64,000 nucleotides of DNA from Curtobacterium flaccumfaciens (GTDB lineage Bacteria; Actinomycetota; Actinomycetes; Actinomycetales; Microbacteriaceae): positions 3,038,001-3,102,000 of the forward strand of contig CP121450.1 of assembly GCA_029689965.1 (NCBI GenBank), in the 5' to 3' direction. The notes under the pieces were generated by a model. It ran no database searches. It saw only the letters and a program-made list of their open reading frames with translations, and was not told where the DNA came from. The translations under genes and the position numbers were made by a program. Shown piece by piece: positions 10,396 through 21,320 of this stretch (within the stretch, counting starts at the first letter, position 1; each line of letters opens with the position of its first letter).

Positions 10396-12076
10396 TCAGC
10401 GCTGGATGCCGAGCACGTCCGCCTCCACGCCGGTCGTGTCCCAGCCCCGCCCGTGGACTGCAGCACCGCCCCGTCCGACATCCGGAGCAGCATCGAACCG
10501 CCGCCGCCCCCGGCGATCTCGGTCGCCCGCCCGTCCGGCTTCGGCAGGGTGCTCGACTGGCCGCCGATCGTCGAGCGGACCACGTCCGGACCGGACGACG
10601 TCTGACCGACCGAGGCGACGTCGGAGTCGCTGATCCAGGCGGCCCCCACGGCGTCCCCGTCGCGGCCTGCAGCCGGACGGGCGACCCGAGGGCGCTCGGC
10701 GTGCGGTCGGACCCGCGGACGATCGCCATCACGTACAGGCTGGGCCCGTCGCTCGTGTCGATGAGGGCGAGCGCGCGCGTGGAGTCGCGGGAGACCTGGA
10801 AGGACACCAGCGCACCGGCCGGGAGCGTCGTGTTCACCGGGTGCGGGTCGCCGCCGAGACCGTAGGCGGTGACCGTCCGGGTGTTCTTCGACGACGCGAC
10901 CCAGACGAACCCGAGGTCGTCGATCGACGGCGCGACCAGGTCCTCGGTCGCGTCGATGCGGAGGTGGTCCCGGCCGCGGACCACCGTCACCCCGTCGTCG
11001 TTGCCGACCGCCGCTGCGGTGCCGGAGGCCGAGAGCGCGAACGACGACGGGTCGAGGTCGGCGATCTCGTCGCCCATGCCGCCGCCGAGCTCGGCGACCT
11101 TCCCGCTGCCGAGCGCCGCGTAGCCGACGGTGCCGTCGTGGTCGACCAGCGGTCGGCTGTCGATGTCGGGGTTCTGCTGCGCGTCGGAACCGCTGCCGTC
11201 CGGCACCGAGAACGACGTGCCCTCGACGGTGATCTCGACCGAGGACACCGTGGCGACGGATGCGAGTGACTTGCTCAGTTGCTCGCGCATCAGTCGTCGT
11301 GCGGAGCCGTCGGCGCGCAGGGCGTCGCTGGACAGGTCGACGAGGGCGGTGCCGTTGTCGATCGTGACCGCGTTGAGGGAGAGCTGGGTGCCCTCCGGGA
11401 ACGACGACACGACGGCGCCCTTCAGCCAGTCGGCCGGCCCCGTGAGCAGTGCGCTCGCGATGCGCGTGCTCGTCGAGGAGCGGGCGAGGAACCAGCGTTC
11501 GTCGGGGACGAGGAACTTGTACGTCGGGTCGAAGAAGTAGAGCGCGTGCTGCTGGAACACCGACTCGAAGTTCACCGGCGACAGGATGATGCCGTCGGGT
11601 GCGTAGGAGATGCGCCACTCGCCGTCCTCGCGGGTGAACTGGAACGTGAGCGTGGACGACGTCGGGCGGACGGCCTGCGTGTACTCGCCGTCGGAGTCCA
11701 CCGTGGCGCTCGCCGTCAGGGTGTACGTCAGCTCCCGCTCGCCGACCCGTTCCACCGCGGGGTTGCCCTGGCGGATGGTGACGCCGCGCCGCGGGTTCCA
11801 CTTCTCGGAGAACCCCGACGACAGGAACTGCCGGGCGATCGCGTAGTCGTCCTGTGCGCCCGTCCCCGCGGCGATGAACCCGCGGAGGATCGCGGTCTGG
11901 TCGGAGCCGGCGACGGGCTTGTCGGGTCGGTAGTCGACGCCGGACAGCGACTGGTCCTTGATGGTCTGCCCGGAGCGGACCGGTCCGTCGGTGGGGATCG
12001 CGGCGCAGGCGGAGACGGCGACGACGGTCACCACGGCGAGCGCGGCGGCGACGACGTGCCGGAGGCGTGTGCGCAT
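10396..12076 (-). CDS. lpqB: Lipoprotein LpqB, MtrAB accessory factor (two frame breaks)
   Basis: Membrane-anchored lipoprotein that modulates the sensor kinase MtrB. Reconstructed length is 560 residues. The signal peptide ends in VVAVSAC with the lipidated cysteine at residue 24. A GerMN-like domain follows (about 230-330, ALLTGPADWLKGAVVSSFPEG). The C-terminal half is beta-propeller-like, including SFALSASGTAAAVGNDDGVTVV. The ATG at 12076 overlaps the mtrB stop by 1 nt. One base is missing from each of the runs at 10643-10647 and 10445-10448; repairs give TPWGAAWISDSDV and the ending EADVLGIQR. It is third in the mtrA-mtrB-lpqB operon. Confidence 0.93.
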
Positions 12077-13757
12077 CAGTCCTCCTCTCGCACGGCGCGG
12101 GGGCCGTCGTAGGACTCGTCGAGTTCGGGCAGCGGGATCGCGGACGTCGTCACGCCGACGCGTTCGTCGCGGGGCAGGGTGAGCACGAAGGTCGACCCGT
12201 CGCCGGGGCGCGACCACACGTCGATGCGTCCGCCGTGCAGGTTCGCGTCGCCGAGCGATATCGCGAGGCCGAGGCCGGTCCCGCCGATGGTGCGCTTGCG
12301 GCTCGGGTCGGCCCGCCAGAAGCGGTCGAAGACCCGTGCGGCGTCCTCCGGCGGCATGCCGATCCCCTGGTCGCGGACGGCGATCGCGACGGTCCGCGCG
12401 TCACTGTCGACGACGACCTGCACGGGCTCGGCGTCGCCGTGCTCGATCGCGTTGCCGACGAGGTTGCGCAGGACACGGCGGATGCGCTTGGCGTCGAGCT
12501 GCATGGTGGTGTGGCCGCCCGGGGTGGCGAGCTGAGCTCGATGCCTGCGCGTTCGGCGAGCGGGCGGAACTCGTCGACGATGTCGGTGGCGAGCGCCGCC
12601 GGGATGACCGGCTCGGGGTCGAAGCTGGACCGCCTGGGCGTCGAAGCGCGAGATCTCGAGCAGGTCGGCGAGCAGCAGCTCGAACCGCTCGACCTGCGCG
12701 TGCAGGAGCTCGGCGGAGCGTCCGACCGACGGCTCGAAGGCGTGCCGGGAGTCGTAGAGCATGTCCCGGCGAGCCGGATCGTGGTGAGCGGCGTTCGGAG
12801 CTCGTGCGACACGTCGGACACGAAGCGCTGCTGGACGCGGGAGAGCTCGGCGAGCTGGGTGATCTGCCGACTGACCGCGTCGGCCATGCCGTTGAAGCTC
12901 CGGGCGAGGGTCGCGATGTCGTCGTTGCCCTTCACGGGGATGCGCTCGTCGAGCCGCCCGGCGGCGATCTTCCGGCTCGTCTCGGCCGCGCCACGGATGG
13001 GCACCACGACCAGGCGCACCACGAGCGAGGTCACGAGGGCGATGAGCACCATGAGCGCGACGCCCCCGATCGAGAGCGTCTGCGACACGAAGTCGAGGGT
13101 CTGCTGTGCGTCCGAGAGGTCGTAGACCAGGTAGAGCTCGTACTGCCCCGCGCTGGGGATCTGCAGGGTCGACCCCACGGCGAGTCCGGGCTGCCGTCGG
13201 CCGTCGTCCTCGAGCTGGACCGGCTGCAGGCTGAGCTTGCCGGTGTTCTTCCCGACCTCCTTGCGGAGCGCGTCGCTGATGGCGGCGTCCGGGAAGCCCT
13301 GGCTGGTGATCGTCTGCAACCGCTGGAGACCCGACTGGTCGGGGCTCCGCTCGATCGCGATGCTCGTGCCACCGGGGCTGGTCGTGTTCGACAGGATCGC
13401 CTGCTGTGCCTCGTTCTGCAGTGTCTCCAGCTCGGACTGGTTGTTGTCCTCGCCCGCGGTGGCCGCGTCGAAGATGCCCTGGGCGACGATCGTCGCCCGT
13501 GCGGACTCGGACTCGATCTGGTCGCGGCGCTGCGCGTACACGTTGTTCGAGATGCTGATCATCACGGCGGTGCCGATGATCACGGTCGCGAGGCCGGTGG
13601 TCATCACCGTGATCGCGACCGACCGGAACATCAGGGAGCGCCGCCACAGGTAGGCGACGGCGCGCCACCCGCGCCGCACCCATCTGCGCACGCGTCGTCG
13701 GAAGCGGCCGAGGGTCCCGCGCGGACCGGCGCCGATGCCGGACGGTCGGGCCGGCAC
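12076..13757 (-). CDS. mtrB: Sensor histidine kinase MtrB (three frame breaks)
   Basis: Membrane sensor of the MtrAB system controlling cell-wall metabolism and division. Two membrane helices (VAITVMTTGLATVIIGTAVM and VALMVLIALVTSLVVRLVV) flank an extracytoplasmic domain of about 170 residues. HAMP, HisKA (phospho-histidine in SDVSHELRTPLTTI) and HATPase domains follow (N box LRNLVGNAIEHG, G boxes DQGIGMP and GGTGLGLAI). GTG start 5 nt after the mtrA stop, with GGAGGGG upstream. Breaks: one base missing at 12765-12767, one extra T in AGCTTC at 12622-12623 (repair gives VQLDPEP), and one base missing near 12530. All three are needed for a 560-residue protein. Confidence 0.94.
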
Positions 13758-13762
13758 GGTGC

Positions 13763-14436
13763 TCAGGCCCCTCCGGCCCGGTACCCGACGCCGCGCACCG
13801 TGGTGACGATCTTCGGGTTGTCGGGTCGTGCTCGATCTTGGCGCGCAGGCGCTGCACGTGCACGTTCACCAGGCGGGTGTCCGCCTTGTAGTGGTAGCCC
13901 CACACCTGTTCGAGCAGCATCTCGCGGGTGAAGACCTGGTTCGGCTTCTCGGAGAGCGCACGGAGCAGGTCGAACTCGAGGGGCGTCAGCGCGATCACGG
14001 ACTCGCCGCGGCGGACCTCGTGCCCGGCGACGTCGACGGTGAGGTCGCCCACGTGCAGCACGGTCGCGTCGGTCGCGGAGGGACGGAGCCGGGTGCGGAT
14101 GCGGGCGACGAGCTCCTTCGGGTTGAAGGGCTTGACCACGTAGTCGTCCGCGCCGTTCTCGAGGCCCGCCACGACGTCGGCGGTGTCGCCCTTCGCGGTG
14201 AGCATGATGATCGGCGTCCCGCTCTCGGCACGGATGCGTTTGCACACCTCGATGCCGTCGATGCCCGGAAGCATGACGTCGAGGAGCACCAGGTCGGGCT
14301 TCGTGCCGTGGAAGGCGTCGATGGCGTCGTTGCCGTCGGCGCTGAACTCCGGCTCGTAGCCCTCCGAGCGGAGGACGATGCCGATCATCTCGGCGAGGGC
14401 CTGGTCGTCGTCGACGACGAGGATGCGCGGTGTCAT
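13763..14436 (-). CDS. mtrA: Response regulator MtrA (one-base frame break)
   Basis: OmpR/PhoB-type response regulator, 224 residues after repair. The receiver domain has the acidic pair VVDDD and the phospho-acceptor aspartate at about residue 53 (LVLLDVMLPGIDG), with the conserved lysine in VVKPF. The winged-helix DNA-binding domain ends RGVGYRAGGA. I chose the ATG at 14436 (MTPRILVVDDD) over the longer frame, because receivers start here and GGAG lies upstream. One base is missing at 13822; repair restores KIEHDPDNPKIVTTVRGVGY. First gene of mtrA-mtrB-lpqB. Confidence 0.96.
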
Positions 14437-14540
14437 GTGATGTGGACTCCGTGTGGCGTGCGGCGGTGCCGGGGCGGCACTTGTCACCTCACGATAGCCG
14501 AGCGCCCGTCGGGTGGCGTTTTCCGACAGGATGGGTGTCG

Positions 14541-14630
14541 AAGGCGCTTCGGCGGCGCCGTCGAGACGTGACGGCGCTTCGGCGGCACGGTCGGGATGCG
14601 ACGGCGCTTCGGCGGCACGGTCGGGATGCG
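14541..14630. repeat. Three tandem 30-bp repeats between mtrA and the next operon
   Basis: Units at 14541-14570 (diverged), 14571-14600 and 14601-14630. The last two are identical and begin ACGGCGCTTCGGCGGCACG. They lie between the divergent starts of mtrA and the 14642 gene, so they may overlap promoter elements. They end about 11 nt before the next start codon. Confidence 0.85.
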
Positions 14631-14641
14631 AGGGGGCGGCG

Positions 14642-16058
14642 ATGTCCGATTGGCAGGTACCGGGTGCGTCCGGCGGACCGCACGACGGGCAGCGGCCGGG
14701 AGGCCGGAGCAGCGGCCCGGGCGGCCCCGTCCGCCCCGTGGCCGGGTCCAGGGCCGTGGCCGGGTGCCGGCGGAGGCACCGGCCCCGGCGCCCACCCCGA
14801 CCCCGGCGGGTCGCCCGGTCCGACCCTGGCCGGCTCGCGTCCCGTGATCCCGCTCCGGCCGCTCGGTCTCGGCGACGTCCTCGCCGGTGCCTTCACCGTC
14901 TTCCGGCGGAACGCGCGCGTCCTCCTGCTCTGGAGCGTGCTGCTGAGCGGTGTGCTCGGGCTGCTCTCCACCCTCGTCAGCACGTTCGGGCAGCGGGCCC
15001 TCCAGACCAGGATGCTCTCGGCCGTCGACGGCCGCAGCGGCTCGGAGTCGATCCTGGCCGGCTCGGTGACGCTCTGGATCGTGCTCTCCGTCGGGCTGCC
15101 GTTCCTGGCGTCCCTCGGGCGCGGGTTCCTCGTCGCCCCGGTCGCTGCGGACACCGGGCAGCGTGTGCTCGGGCGGCGTGCGACCTTCCGTGGGCTGTGG
15201 GCGCTACTGTCCGGCCGCCGGTGGTCCGTCGTCGCGTGGATCCTCCTCCAGTTCGGGGCGGGCATCGTCATCGGCGTCGTGTTCGTCCTCGTGATGGTCG
15301 GGTTCATCGCCGCCCTGACCGCCGGCGACTCCGGCGTCGGCTGGTTCGTGCTGGCGATCCTGGGCCTGGTGCTCGGCTTCGTCGTCGTGGCGGTCTGGCT
15401 CGGCACGAAGTTCGCGTTCACGGTCCCGACGATCGCGCTCGAGGGCCGGTCGGTCTTCTCGGCGGCCGCGCAGTCGTGGCGCCTCACCCGCGGCGCGTTC
15501 TGGCGGACGTTCGGCATCGTGCTGCTGGTGCAGGCGGTGTTCGGGTTCGCCGTGTCGATCGCGTCGTTCCCGTTGACGATCGGCAGCGTGCTGCTCGGTG
15601 GGACCTTCGACCCGCTCGGACAGACCGACGCGTCCTCCGGTGTCGGGGTGGGCGGTGTCGTCGCCGTCGTCGTCGGCAGCCTGCTCGCGATCGCGGTGCA
15701 GTGCATCGCGGACGTGCTGAGCGCGTCGGTGGTGACGTTCCTCGCGATCGACCGGCGCATCCGGACCGAGGCGCTCGACCAGCGGATCGCGTCGCACCTG
15801 GAGACCGGCACGCCCTCCGACCCCTTCGCGCCGGCGCCGCCGGTGGCGCGGCCGCCGTGGCCCGGACACCCCGGACACCCCGGCCAGCCGTGGCCCGCGC
15901 AGCAGTGGCCGGGGCAACAGCCGTGGCCGGGACAGCCCGTGCAGCAGCCGTGGGCCGGTCCGCCGATCCCACCACAGCAGCCGTGGCCGGGTCGCCCCAC
16001 GCCGCCGCCGGAGTGGGGCGGCGCACCCGGACGGTACCCGCCGGACGGCCGCCCGTGA
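14642..16058 (+). CDS. Polytopic membrane protein with proline-rich tails (one frame break)
   Basis: Reconstructed length is about 471 residues. A glycine/proline-rich cytoplasmic N-terminus (about 1-60) leads to the conserved opening VIPLRPLGLGDVLAGAFTVF, six or so membrane helices, and a C-terminal tail of about 90 residues made of PWPGQ-like repeats. It resembles actinobacterial membrane proteins related to the glycerophosphodiester phosphodiesterase membrane domain; no catalytic residues are visible and the function is unknown. The ATG at 14642 has AGGGGG 6 nt upstream. The run CCCC at 14734-14737 has one base too many (or two too few). The stop overlaps the GTG of the DUF4129 gene, so they form one operon with MoxR. 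Confidence 0.72.
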
Positions 16059-16691
16059 CGATCGACCCGACGAGGCCCGTCGGCTCCTGGAGCGCGAACT
16101 CGAACGCTCCGAGTACGACGGTGCCCACGTGACGTGGTGGGACCGGGCGTCCCGGTCGTTCCTCGACTGGCTCGGCTCGCTCCGGGCGGACGGCCTCGGC
16201 TCGCCGGCCGTCGCGCACACGCTGCTCTGGGTCGCCGTCGTCGTGCTCGTCGCCGTGATCGTCCTGGTGGTCGTCGCGCGCGGGCTCCCCCACCGACGCG
16301 CACGGCTCGCGGGGCAGGACCTCGGCGGGGTGTTCGACGACGACGACCTCCGATCGGCGGCCGAGATCGGCGACGCCGCCCGCGCTGCCCTGCGCGACGG
16401 CGACTTCGACGGCGCGGTGCTCGAGGGCTACCGTGCCCTCGCGCGCGGCCTCGGCGAGCGCGACCTGGTGCCGGACGTCCCGGTGCGACCGCGCGGGCCA
16501 TCGCCGGGCGGGCCGCCGTCGTGTTCCCCGGCGAGACGACGCGGCTCGACCACGCCGCACGGGTGTTCGACGACGTCCGGTACCTCGGCGCCGTCGCGAC
16601 CGAGGCCGACGCCCGCGACGTCCTCGACACCGAGCACGCGGTCCGGACGGCACGTCCCGTCGACCCGACGGCACCGGCGGTCCCGGCATGA
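16055..16691 (+). CDS. DUF4129 domain membrane protein (two frame breaks)
   Basis: Reconstructed length is 212 residues. A short N-terminal helix (DPDEARRLLERELERSEY) precedes one membrane helix (LLWVAVVVLVAVIVLVVVA, about 67-85) and the DUF4129 domain (about 105-200, ARAALRDGDFDGAVLEGYRAL, ending VRYLGAVATEADARDV). The GTG at 16055 overlaps the previous stop. One base is missing in the CCC at 16066-16068 and one in 16479-16481. DUF4129 proteins resemble the C-terminal part of transglutaminase-like membrane proteins and travel with MoxR and DUF58. Role unknown. Confidence 0.78.
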
Positions 16692-17917
16692 CGACGGCTG
16701 TGCCACCGCTCGCGGGCCGGGCGCCGCGCGAGGGCCGCGGGCTGCGGATCGGTTTCTGGGTCGCGATCGTCCTCGTCGGCCTGCTCCTCGCCGCACTCAC
16801 CGCCGTCGTGCAGCGCAGCGGTGCTCCCACCCGCGACCCCCTCGACCCGACATCGGCGACGGCGAGCGGGTCGAAGGCGCTCGTCCGCGTGCTCGAACAG
16901 CGCGGCACCGACGTCCGGGTCGTCGACACGGTCGACCGGGTCGACGCCGACGGCGGCACGGTCTTCGTCGACGACTCCCAGGCAGCCCTCGACCCCGCCG
17001 TCGCGCGGCGACTCGGGCGCGAGGCGGGACACGTCGTCCTGGTCTCGACCAGCCCGGCGGTCCTCGACGCCTTCGGTCTCGACGTCGAACCCGTCGCGCA
17101 GGTCGGCGGTGACGACACCGCGGCGACCGGCACGTGCGCGATCCCCGCGGCGGCCGACGCCGGCCGCGTGACGACCACCGGGTTCGCCTACCGGGTGCCG
17201 GACGGCGGACGGGCTCCCTCCGACACCGACCTGTGCGCACCGACCGGCTCCGGCGACGACCGCGGCTACGGACTCGTCCGCACCGACACCCCGGCGGGCG
17301 ACGTCACCCTGGTCGGCACGACCTCGGTGTTCCGCAACGACACGATCACCTCCGCCGGGAACGCCGCACTCGCCCTCGGTCTGCTGGGCGACGGTGACGC
17401 GCTCACCTGGTACACGACGACGCCGGGTGCACCGGACGCGGCACCGACCCTCGGCACGCTCGCACCGCCGTGGGTGCCGAGCGCCCTCGCCCTGCTCGGC
17501 CTCGTCGCCGTCGCGGCAGGGGTCTGGCGCGGCCGTCGCCTCGGACCGCTCGTGGTCGAGCGGATGCCGGTGGTCGTCCGGGCCGCCGAGACGACCGAGG
17601 GTCGGGCACGGCTGTCCGCTCGCACCCGCGACCGCACGCACGCCCTCGACACCCTCCGCATCGCCGCCGTCCGACGCACCGCCCGGCGCCTCGGACTCCC
17701 CCGCTCGGCACACGTCGACGAGATCGTCCGGGCCGCTGCCCACGCGACCGGGCGACCCGACACCGACGTCGGTGCGGTGCTCGTCGGCGGGCCGACCCCG
17801 GACGACCGCGCCCTCGTCGCCGGTGCCGCGGCACTCGACGAGCTCGAGCGCGCCGTCCAGGCCGCGACGATCGGCGATCACCAGACCGACCACGACCGAC
17901 GAGGAGCACGACCGTGA
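16688..17917 (+). CDS. DUF4350 domain membrane protein
   Basis: A 409-residue protein in an intact frame. One N-terminal membrane helix (GFWVAIVLVGLLLAALTAVV, about 20-40) is followed by an extracytoplasmic DUF4350 domain (about 45-240, with SGSKALVRVLEQRGTDVRVV). A second helix (VPSALALLGLVAVAAGVW, about 260) and a cytoplasmic tail complete it. The ATG at 16688 overlaps the DUF4129 stop (ATGA), and its own stop overlaps the moxR GTG. The DUF4350 domain is glutamine-amidotransferase-like in fold. In mycobacteria the equivalent is Rv3691, upstream of moxR2. Function unknown. Confidence 0.85.
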   Translation: MTTAVPPLAGRAPREGRGLRIGFWVAIVLVGLLLAALTAVVQRSGAPTRDPLDPTSATASGSKALVRVLEQRGTDVRVVDTVDRVDADGGTVFVDDSQAALDPAVARRLGREAGHVVLVSTSPAVLDAFGLDVEPVAQVGGDDTAATGTCAIPAAADAGRVTTTGFAYRVPDGGRAPSDTDLCAPTGSGDDRGYGLVRTDTPAGDVTLVGTTSVFRNDTITSAGNAALALGLLGDGDALTWYTTTPGAPDAAPTLGTLAPPWVPSALALLGLVAVAAGVWRGRRLGPLVVERMPVVVRAAETTEGRARLSARTRDRTHALDTLRIAAVRRTARRLGLPRSAHVDEIVRAAAHATGRPDTDVGAVLVGGPTPDDRALVAGAAALDELERAVQAATIGDHQTDHDRRGARP

Positions 17918-18908
17918 CCGATCCGTCCCCACCCAGACCCCGCAGGCGCACCCGGCGGGCGACCCGCTCCGCGACGCGTTCGGCCGGCTCCGCGCCGAGG
18001 TCGGCAAGGCCGTCGTCGGACAGGAGGGCGCGGTCTCCGGGATGATCGTCGGCATCCTCGCGCAGGGTCACGTGCTGCTCGAGGGCGTCCCCGGCGTCGC
18101 CAAGACCCTGCTCGTCCGGAGCCTCGCGGCGGCCATGTCGCTCGACACCAAGCGCATCCAGTTCACGCCGGACCTCATGCCCGGCGACGTCACCGGCTCG
18201 CTCGTGTACGACGCGTCGACGGGCACGTTCCCGTTCCGTGAGGGCCCCGTGTTCACGAACGTGCTCCTCGCCGACGAGGTGAACCGGACGCCCCCGAAGA
18301 CCCAGTCCGCCCTGCTCGAGGCCATGGAGGAGCGGCAGGTCAGCGTCGACGGGGACGCCCGCGCCCTGCCAGACCCGTTCTTCGTCGCCGCGACGATGAA
18401 CCCGATCGAGTTCGAGGGCACCTACACGCTCCCCGAGGCCCAGCTCGACCGGTTCCTCATGAAGCTCACGCTCGACGTGCCCCCGCGGGACGTCGAGTGG
18501 CAGGTGCTCCGTCGGCACGCGGACGGCTTCGTCCCGCGGGACGTCCGGTCGGCAGGCATCGTGCCGGTGGTGGGCGTCGACGAGGTCCTCGCCGCGCAGC
18601 GTGCGGTCCGGGCCGTGGGAGCGCGCGACGACGTCCTGGCGTACGTCGTCGACCTCGCCCGTGCGACCCGGCAGGCGCCGTCGGTCCGGGTCGGGGTGAG
18701 CCCCCGCGGCGCGACCGCCCTGCTCGCCGCCGCCAAGGCGTGGGCGTGGCTCACCGGGTACGACGCCATCACACCGGACCACGTGCAGGCCATGCTCCTG
18801 CCGGTCTGGCGGCACCGCCTCCGGGTCGCCGCGGACGCCGAGCTCGAGGGCGTCGGAGCCGACGGGGTGCTGCAGCAGGTGCTCGAACAGGTCCGGGTGC
18901 CGATCTAG
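17914..18908 (+). CDS. MoxR family AAA+ ATPase (one frame break)
   Basis: A 331-residue (after repair) MoxR-type AAA+ chaperone. Walker A is GVPGVAKT (about 55-62), Walker B is VLLADEVNR (about 108-116), and sensor 1 lies in ATMNPIEFEGTYTLPEAQLD. A C-terminal lid ends RVAADAELEGV. MoxR proteins work with VWA/DUF58 partners to mature or activate other complexes. The GTG at 17914 overlaps the DUF4350 stop. One base is missing in CCCC at 17927-17930; repair gives the N-terminus MTDPSPTQTPQAHPAGDPL. The stop TAG overlaps the next GTG by 1 nt. Confidence 0.94.
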
Positions 18909-20259
18909 TGGCGATCTCCGGCCGGTTCGTCGCGCTGCTCGCCGTCGCGATCGTCCCCACCGTGCTGCTCGGCACGGGATGGGCCGGCCTGGCGTGGGCG
19001 GGCGTGGTCGTCATCGCGGCGGCGCTCGACGTCCTGCTCGCCGCGGACCTGGCACGTGTTCGGGTGGAACGGCGGATGCCCCGGCTGGCTCGGCGCGACA
19101 CCACGGCGATCGGCACGCTCGTGCTCGCCAACGACGGCTCCCGGCGGCTGCGCGGCGTCGTGCGGGACATGTGGGAGCCGTCGGCCGGCCACGGGCCGCG
19201 GCGTCTCCGGATCGACGTGCCGTCCGGGGAGCGACGGACCGCGCGCATGCGGTTCGCCCCGTTCCGCCGCGGTCGTCGGACCACCACCGGGGTCGCCGTC
19301 CGCGCGTTCGGGCCGCTCGGGCTCGCGGCGCGCCAACGGGTCCTGCACGCCCGGCAGAACTCGTCGTGACGCCGCCGTTCCGGTCGCGGCGCCACCTGCC
19401 CTCCCGACTCGCACGGCTCCGGGAGCTCGACGGCGAGACCACCCTGCAGCGCCGCGGGCACGGCACCGAGTTCGACTCGCTGCGGGACTACGTGCGCGGC
19501 GACGACGTGCGGTCCATCGACTGGCGGGCCACGGCTCGTCGGCAGGACCTGGTCGTCCGGACCTGGCGACCCGAACGCGACCGACGGGTGATCGTGGTCG
19601 TCGACGCCGGTCGCGCCGGGGCCGGCCGGGTCGACGACGAACCCCGTCTGGACACCTTCATCGAGTCGGCCCTCCTGCTCGGTGCGCTGGCCGCTGCCGC
19701 CGGTGACCGGGTCGACCTCGCCGTGCTCGACGACGCCGTCCGCGGCCGCGTGCACGGCGCCACCAGGACGGACGTGGTCCAGCGGTTCGGCGAGACCCTC
19801 GCGCTCGCGGAACCCGGGCTCGCCGCCACGGACTGGTCCGCGGTTCCCGGGCTCGTCGACTCGGTCACGACGTCCCGGGCGTTCGTCGTGCTCGTCTCCA
19901 GTCTCGACTCCGTCGGCGCCTCGGCGGACCTGCTCGCCGTGCTGCCGCGACTGGCGCGGCGGCACGCCGTCGTCGTCACGAGCGTGACGGACCCGACCGT
20001 CGAGCGGATGGCGCGCGGGGCCCTGGAGCCGACCGACGACGGGCCCGACCGACGGGGCGGACGCGCGCCGTTCCTCCCGGACCGTGCCGAACGCGACGTC
20101 TACCAGCGGGCCGCCGCGGAACGCACGCTGCTCGATGCCGACGGCGTCGCCGACGTCGCCCGGCGGGCGGGTGTCGAGGTGGTGCGGGCCGCGCCCGAGC
20201 AGGTCCCGCCGCTCGTCGCGGACGCGTACATCCGGGCGAAGGCGGCCGGGCGCCTCTAA
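18908..20259 (+). CDS. DUF58 (VWA-like) membrane protein (one frame break)
   Basis: Reconstructed length is 450 residues. Two membrane helices lie at the N-terminus (FVALLAVAIVPTVLLGTGWAGLAWAGVVVIAAAL). A beta-sandwich region follows (to about 150), then the DUF58 signature RDYVRGDDVRSIDWRATAR and the start of a VWA-like domain (RRVIVVVDAGR). GTG start overlapping the moxR stop. One base is missing in the CCC at 19350-19352; repair joins RVLHAPAELVVTPPF. DUF58 proteins are the usual partners of MoxR ATPases. Its stop overlaps the stop of the convergent SpoIIM-like gene by 4 nt. Confidence 0.9.
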
Positions 20260-21249
20260 CCGGCGACGAGCGCGGACGTGCCGCGCTCGAACTCCTCGAG
20301 GTCGCCGCGTTCCCCGGCGCGGTGCGCACGGCCGCCGAGCACCCACTGGTACCAGAGGACGGCGGCGAGGACGACCGTGCCGATGCCGATCTTGACGGGC
20401 CACGGCCAGTCCTGGCGCGTCACGGTGCCCTCGACGATGCCGGAGAGCAGGAGCGTCAGGGCGAGCCCGACGGCGATCGTGATGAGCGCGCGACCGTCCT
20501 CCGCAAGGGCCTGCGCGCGCGTCCGAGCGCCGGGTGCCACCCACGACCAGAAGATCATCAGGCCGGCCGCCGCGGCGAGGAACACCGAGTAGAGCTCGAG
20601 CTGCCCGTGCGGGGCGATGTACAGGAAGAAGTCCCGAGACGGCCCTCGGAGTGCATGATCGCCGCCGAGACGCCGAGGCCGATCGCGTTCTGCCCGATCG
20701 AGAACGGCACGAAGAGCCCGGTGATGCCGAACGCGACCATGGACGCCGCGATGGAGGCGTTGTTCGTCCAGACCTGCGCCGTGAACGCACCGAGGCCGTG
20801 GTCGGAGTAGTAGTCCTGGAAGTCCTGCGTCGCGTACTGACGGAGGGCCTCCGGCGTGCCGAACGTCGCCGTCGCCCCCGGGTCGTGCCGATCCAGACGG
20901 CCACGACTGCGGCGATCGCGGCGGTGGCGAGTGCGACCCAGATCGTCACCCAGCGGACCCGGTACAGCGCCGCGGGGAGCTGCACGACGAAGAACGCGGT
21001 GACCGCCGTCAGCGGGTCGACGGGGGTGCCGGTGAACCGGAGGCGAGCACGGAACAACGTCAGCGACAGCCGGTCACCGACGGCCGTCCGCGGCGCGGCA
21101 CCGCGGATGCGCGCGAGGTCCGTCGCACCCTGCTGGTAGGCGGACACGAGCCGGTCGACGTCGGCGCCGGTGGTGTGCCGTGCCCGGGCCAGGCGGTCGA
21201 GTTCCTGCCAGCGCTCACGGTGCACCTCGGTGTAGGCGTCCAGGTCCAC
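20256..21249 (-). CDS. Stage II sporulation protein M (DUF95) family membrane protein (two frame breaks)
   Basis: Reconstructed length is 331 residues. A cytoplasmic N-terminus (MDLDAYTEVHRERWQELDRLA) is followed by about six membrane helices and the family motif IAPHGQLELYSVFLAAAAG. One base is missing near 20884 (repair gives TDPGATATFGTPE) and one in the CCC at 20633-20635 (repair gives GDFFLYIAPHG). SpoIIM-like proteins are common in non-sporulating actinobacteria, beside RDD proteins and the MoxR cluster (Rv3694c in M. tuberculosis). Their function there is unknown. Divergent from the RDD gene. Confidence 0.87.
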
Positions 21250-21308
21250 AGCGTCTCCCCGCTCCGTCGGTGCGCGGCCGGGTCTCGCCGGTGGCGTCCC
21301 GCTTCCGA

Positions 21309-21314
21309 CAGAAT
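21309..21314 (+). promoter_or_regulatory. -10-like hexamer CAGAAT for the RDD gene (leaderless candidate)
   Basis: CAGAAT ends 6 nt before the ATG at 21321; no ribosome binding site is present. The first base departs from TANNNT. Confidence 0.45.
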
Positions 21315-21320
21315 GATCCC

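Noticed and set aside
14489..18055. 1188-codon minus-strand frame opposite the MoxR operon
   Set aside because: It spans several conserved overlapping genes on the other strand; its composition is that of a reverse-frame shadow.
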